Part shown: piece after piece, positions 5,840 through 8,067 of the stretch
Position numbering within the stretch: position 1 is the first letter of the stretch
Layout of the letters: every line of letters begins with the position of its first letter
Assembly: GCA_964419335.1 (NCBI GenBank)
Contig: CAYQOX010000089.1
Span: 1 to 8,067 of the forward strand
Direction: 5' to 3'
DNA from: CAYQOX01 sp964419335
GTDB taxonomy: Bacteria; Hinthialibacterota; Hinthialibacteria; Hinthialibacterales; Hinthialibacteraceae
Length of the DNA stretch: 8,067 bases
Made by a program: the position numbers and the translations under genes
The notes under the pieces: generated by a model
The model's database searches: none
What the model saw: the letters and a program-made list of their open reading frames with translations, nothing else
What the model was told of the DNA's origin: nothing

Positions 5840-6001
5840 TTGTGAGAACGAGTTATTTCGGGATTCCAGGGCGTTGTTAACCACCCGCTTCGGTGGGTTC
5901 CAAGTCTTCAACCCATGTGAAAAACCCATGGCTTGAGACCTCATTTGAATGAGTTGGTATTTCGCCCATAATCACGTTGGGCGCCCAACAACATTTTTTT
6001 T
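5825..6001 (+). ncRNA. Dense hairpin cluster ending in a terminator; candidate structured RNA
   Basis: Successive stems can be drawn: GGAATC (5825-5830) with GATTCC (5862-5867), enclosing CTCGCAA/TTGTGAG (5830-5836 with 5840-5846, one G-U pair); CCACC/GGTGG (5881-5885 with 5892-5896); TCAACCCATG/CATGGCTTGA (5908-5917 with 5927-5936, one mismatch); CTCATT/AATGAG (5940-5945 with 5948-5953); and the palindrome GTTGGGCGCCCAAC (5976-5989) followed by eight T. CGCCC at 5963-5967 could instead pair with GGGCG at 5979-5983, breaking the terminator stem. I recognise no known RNA family: no tRNA, SRP, tmRNA, RNase P or common riboswitch core is visible. It could be a small RNA, a long structured 3' leader of the aminotransferase mRNA, or a remnant of a mobile element. 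Confidence 0.4.
5976..6001 (+). terminator. Palindrome plus T8, probable rho-independent terminator
   Basis: GTTGGGCGCCCAAC is a perfect 14-bp palindrome, which folds as GTTGG/CCAAC around a GCGC loop, then AACA and eight T. The 4-base gap before the T run and the tight loop make it less than ideal. It would end plus-strand transcripts from the aminotransferase operon or from the hairpin cluster just upstream. Confidence 0.5.
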
Positions 6002-6163
6002 ATTACAATAAAGGGGGTAAAACAAAAGAAGGTTTAAAAAATACAGAAAAAAAACAAAAAAACAATTTCCACACAAATCTTTAAGAAAAAACAATCGAAT
6101 AACATGCCCTTCATTCGGGGGCATGAGCCTATCCGTTTGCCTATTTTTCCATTGATAAGCCTC
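6002..6163. other. A-rich intergenic stretch with a convergent hairpin
   Basis: No gene is visible. The plus strand is rich in A (6040-6100 has repeated A runs). The only clear structure is CATGCCC (6103-6109) with GGGCATG (6119-6125) around a 9-base loop. Read on the minus strand, it is followed by TTATTCGATTG and then six T. Before element copy C inserted, this hairpin would have stood roughly 40-50 bp past the stop codon of the minus-strand response regulator, so it may have been, and may still be, its terminator. Confidence 0.45.
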
Positions 6164-6171
6164 TATTTTTT

Positions 6172-6393
6172 GGCTCATCCTGTATTTGAATACTCGTTGA
6201 GACATCGAAAAGAAAACATAATTCTCTAAACGAAAGTCATAACTTTTTTCGATCCGATTCAATAGAACCAAAACGCCGAAGGGACTTGTGTGGAGCGGCT
6301 TTCGTAGCAAGCGGCCCTTAAGGCCGCGCGGAGACAAGCGGAACACATCCCCAAGGCGTTCTCTCCAAAAGGTACTCACTTTCGTGATGTTCC
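6172..6393 (+). mobile_element. MITE copy C, complete, inserted at a stop codon
   Basis: This 222-bp copy begins GGCTCATCCTGTATTTGAAT and ends ACTCACTTTCGTGATGTTCC. The flanks are TATTTTTT (6164-6171) and TATTTCTT (6394-6401), an 8-bp target duplication with one difference. The AT-rich arm hairpin is ATCGAA (6204-6209) with TTCGAT (6248-6253), and the GC-rich core runs from AACGCC (6272-6277) to GGCGTT (6355-6360). The core differs from copy B at only a handful of positions, while the left arm is much more diverged. Its last base is the final base of the response regulator stop codon. Confidence 0.9.
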
Positions 6394-7457
6394 TATTTCT
6401 TTGTAAGCATGGCTCCTTCTCGCTTCAGGATTCTCACAAGCGCTTCGACCACCGCGGCATCAAATTGTTTACCAGCCCTCTCTTCAAAATAATCGATGAT
6501 ATCCGCCATCGGCCATGCCGGTTTATAATGCCTCTCCGTTGCCAACGCATCACACACCTCCGCCACCATCAACAAGCGGCTATTGGGATGAATCTCTTCC
6601 CCTTTCAATCCCCGGGGATACCCACTTCCATCCATACGCTCATGATGCTCATACACATAGCGACTCACGACTTTTAACGAAGGAATCGGCGATAAAATCT
6701 TATACCCAATCCGCACATGATCCCTCATGATTCGATACTCTTCTTCCGTCAAGGACCCCACTTTCAATAAAATCGAATCAGGAATCCCTATTTTCCCGAT
6801 ATCATGCAACTGACAAGCCAATCGCAAACTTTGATACTCCTTGGGATCACCCCCCAACTCATCCGCCAACCGCAAAACAAAATTCGCAACCCGCTGACCA
6901 TGACCCTCTGTATAAGGATCCCGGGCTTCCAAGGCCAACGACAACGACTGCACCGAATAAAACAAAAACTCGCTCAATTCTTTCGTTCGCGCTTCGACCT
7001 TTTGTTCTAAATCCTCCTGATAAGCCTTGTTTTCTACGTTTAAGTAGCGAAAATCCAATGCCCGCTTTAACGTGACTTTTAACGCATCCATATTGAACGG
7101 CTTGATCAAATAATCATAGGCACCCAAGCGGATCGCCTCTATCGAATTATCCAAGGTTGGCTTGCCAGTCATAAAAATCACCGGGGTCATGGGACATACG
7201 TCCAACGTCAACGATAACAACTCTTGCCCCTTCATCCCCGGCATATAAATATCCGACAAAATAATGTCGAACTCCCGCTCTCGAATCCATTGCGCCGCGG
7301 CTTTCGACTCTGTGGTATAACAAACATCGGCTGATAACGACTTCAAAAACTCAGAGACAAGCTCACAAATCATCTCGTCATCATCGACCACCAAAATCTT
7401 CACTCCTTGAAAAAGTTCCGGATTGTTTATGTCTTCTTTTTGTTTAAAAAGATTCAT
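6393..7457 (-). CDS. Response regulator with REC and HD-GYP domains (c-di-GMP phosphodiesterase)
   Basis: This 354-residue cytoplasmic two-component output protein is of the RpfG type. The REC domain (about 18-135) shows the acidic pocket VVDDDE (Asp25, Asp26), phospho-acceptor Asp69 in ILSDIYMPG, Thr97 and Lys119 (IKPF). A short coiled coil (about 141-163) leads to an HD-GYP domain (about 173-345) with HDIGKIGIPD (218-227), MRDH (His247), HHERMDGSGYP (271-281) and VCDAL (Asp303). The metal-binding and GYP residues are intact, so it should hydrolyse cyclic di-GMP. ATG 7457 is chosen because GGTGGA lies 7 bases upstream; in-frame TTG at 7472 or GTG at 7469 would add five or four residues. No kinase gene is adjacent, so it is an orphan here. 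Its stop codon abuts element copy C. Confidence 0.93.
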   Translation of the reverse strand: MNLFKQKEDINNPELFQGVKILVVDDDEMICELVSEFLKSLSADVCYTTESKAAAQWIREREFDIILSDIYMPGMKGQELLSLTLDVCPMTPVIFMTGKPTLDNSIEAIRLGAYDYLIKPFNMDALKVTLKRALDFRYLNVENKAYQEDLEQKVEARTKELSEFLFYSVQSLSLALEARDPYTEGHGQRVANFVLRLADELGGDPKEYQSLRLACQLHDIGKIGIPDSILLKVGSLTEEEYRIMRDHVRIGYKILSPIPSLKVVSRYVYEHHERMDGSGYPRGLKGEEIHPNSRLLMVAEVCDALATERHYKPAWPMADIIDYFEERAGKQFDAAVVEALVRILKREGAMLTKK

Positions 7458-7786
7458 CGCGGTTTCCACCAAGACACCCAGATTGGACCATCAATAATAA
7501 TATACAAATAAACCAAGTTTAATCACATCAACCTTAAAATGCAAATTCCCCTTCTTCTACCCCCATAAAGGCTTCATATTCACTAGAAGACTAAATCCCC
7601 TTCACCCTTCCACCGTTGGTTGACAGACTCGCAACTGTTTTTTACTATGATCCAACAACACAACGATAATTCAACCATGATTCCTTATTTAATAAAAGCA
7701 TCTATTCACTTATAATGGGAATAACATCTCCTTACGGAGATACGGAAAAGAATTCTCGAACCAGGACAATAACGAAACATAAAAAA
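7458..7786. other. Intergenic region upstream of the response regulator
   Basis: I see no protein gene of convincing size. The part next to the response regulator is AT-rich and should hold its promoter, but I could not find a clean minus-strand -35/-10 pair. On the plus strand there is a good promoter at 7620-7648 (listed separately), a 12-codon reading frame at 7677-7715 without a ribosome binding site, and a perfect hairpin ATCTCC-TTAC-GGAGAT at 7726-7741. Element copy D starts at 7787. Confidence 0.5.
7620..7648 (+). promoter_or_regulatory. Orphan rightward sigma-70-type promoter
   Basis: A perfect TTGACA (7620-7625) is followed after exactly 17 bases by TACTAT (7643-7648), a 4-of-6 match to the -10 consensus. 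It points right, away from the response regulator, and no gene follows before the window ends. It may serve a gene beyond 8067, with element copy D in its leader, or a small RNA. Confidence 0.5.
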
Positions 7787-8011
7787 GGTTCATCCTGTAT
7801 TTGAGTACTTTTTGAGGTATTGAACGGAAAACATAACATAAGTCTAAAATGAGAATCATAGCGATTTTCAATTTCATGAATCGAACGTAAACGCCGAAGG
7901 GGCTTGTGTGGAACAGCTCTCGTAGCAAGCAACCCTTAAAACCGTACAGAGACATGCAGAACCCATCCCCAAGGCGTTGGCCCAAAAATGGACTCACTTT
8001 CGTAATAAGCC
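7787..8011 (+). mobile_element. MITE copy D, complete but decayed
   Basis: This 225-bp copy begins GGTTCATCCTGTATTTGAGT and ends ACTCACTTTCGTAATAAGCC. TAAAAAA lies on both sides (7780-7786 and 8012-8018), a 7-bp direct repeat in an A run where one base may have been lost or gained. ATTGAA (7819-7824) still pairs with TTCAAT (7867-7872), and AACGCC (7890-7895) still pairs with GGCGTT (7973-7978). The central GCGGCC/GGCCGC stem has become GCAACC/AACCGT, which no longer pairs, and ACAC has become ACCC. This looks like the oldest copy in the window. Confidence 0.87.
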
Positions 8012-8067
8012 TAAAAAAATATTACAAATACGCGAAGCTCGGTTAAAAGAAAGGGGATTCAGCCCAT

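Noticed and set aside
5880..5940. tRNA gene, because of a GGTTCCAAGTC stretch resembling a T arm
   Set aside because: No acceptor or anticodon stem of the right spacing can be drawn, and the base after TTC is not a purine.
5860..5992. Integron attC site, because GTTGGGC and GCCCAAC fit the GTTRRRY and RYYYAAC boxes
   Set aside because: The two boxes are back to back in the wrong order. No partner RYYYAAC or GTTRRRY box with proper spacing occurs upstream or downstream on either strand, and there is no cassette or integrase.
7677..7715. 12-codon reading frame behind the orphan promoter
   Set aside because: It has no ribosome binding site and AT-rich composition; a frame this short is expected by chance.
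1..8011. CRISPR array made by the repeated units
   Set aside because: The repeats are about 225 bp, separated by 1.4-4.1 kb containing genes, with target duplications; this is an interspersed transposable element, not a direct-repeat array.

Overview
The window comes from a Gram-negative bacterium of moderate GC content. The LpxH-type lipid A phosphatase, a secreted glycine-rich protein and an HD-GYP response regulator fit an environmental Gram-negative lineage. A PVC-type organism (Verrucomicrobiota, Lentisphaerota or a relative) is my guess from general style, but nothing here proves a phylum. There are six convincing protein genes and no rRNA or tRNA gene.

Layout: (1) 1-55 is the right end of a short interspersed element, copy A. 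(2) 199-1752, minus strand: a galactokinase-family GHMP sugar kinase with a TTG start. (3) 1753-2186: a divergent intergenic region holding complete element copy B, then a good sigma-70-type promoter. (4) 2187-2990, plus: an exported, glutamine-rich and helical protein with a glycine-rich tail, closed by a strong intrinsic terminator. (5) 3109-3804, plus: an LpxH-like phosphoesterase. (6) 3964-5667, plus: a two-gene operon of an Lrp/AsnC-type regulator and a class I aminotransferase, the same arrangement as alaR-alaT of Bacillus subtilis, so the pair probably handles alanine or a related amino acid. (7) 5668-6392: a long non-coding stretch with a dense set of hairpins ending in a T run, an A-rich segment, and element copy C. 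(8) 6393-7457, minus: a REC plus HD-GYP response regulator, probably a cyclic-di-GMP phosphodiesterase. (9) 7458-8067: no recognisable gene, a well-formed rightward promoter and element copy D.

The most notable content is the repeat family. Three complete copies of about 222-228 bp and one cut by the window edge lie in the same orientation within 8 kb. They share imperfect terminal inverted repeats beginning GG(C/T)TCATC. Copies B and C are bracketed by 8-bp direct repeats of AT-rich sequence (perfect in B, 7 of 8 in C), and copy D by 7 bp. This is a non-autonomous, MITE-like transposable element. Inside, each complete copy has an AT-rich hairpin whose stem shows a paired (compensatory) base change between copies, and a GC-rich, cloverleaf-like core that is better conserved than the arms. 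Copy C landed on the stop codon of the response regulator without changing the protein. Copy B landed about 40 bp upstream of the sugar kinase ribosome binding site and may now carry part of its promoter.

The genes do not form one pathway. They are housekeeping or regulatory units (sugar phosphorylation, lipid A synthesis, amino acid transamination, c-di-GMP signalling) separated by MITE-invaded intergenic DNA.
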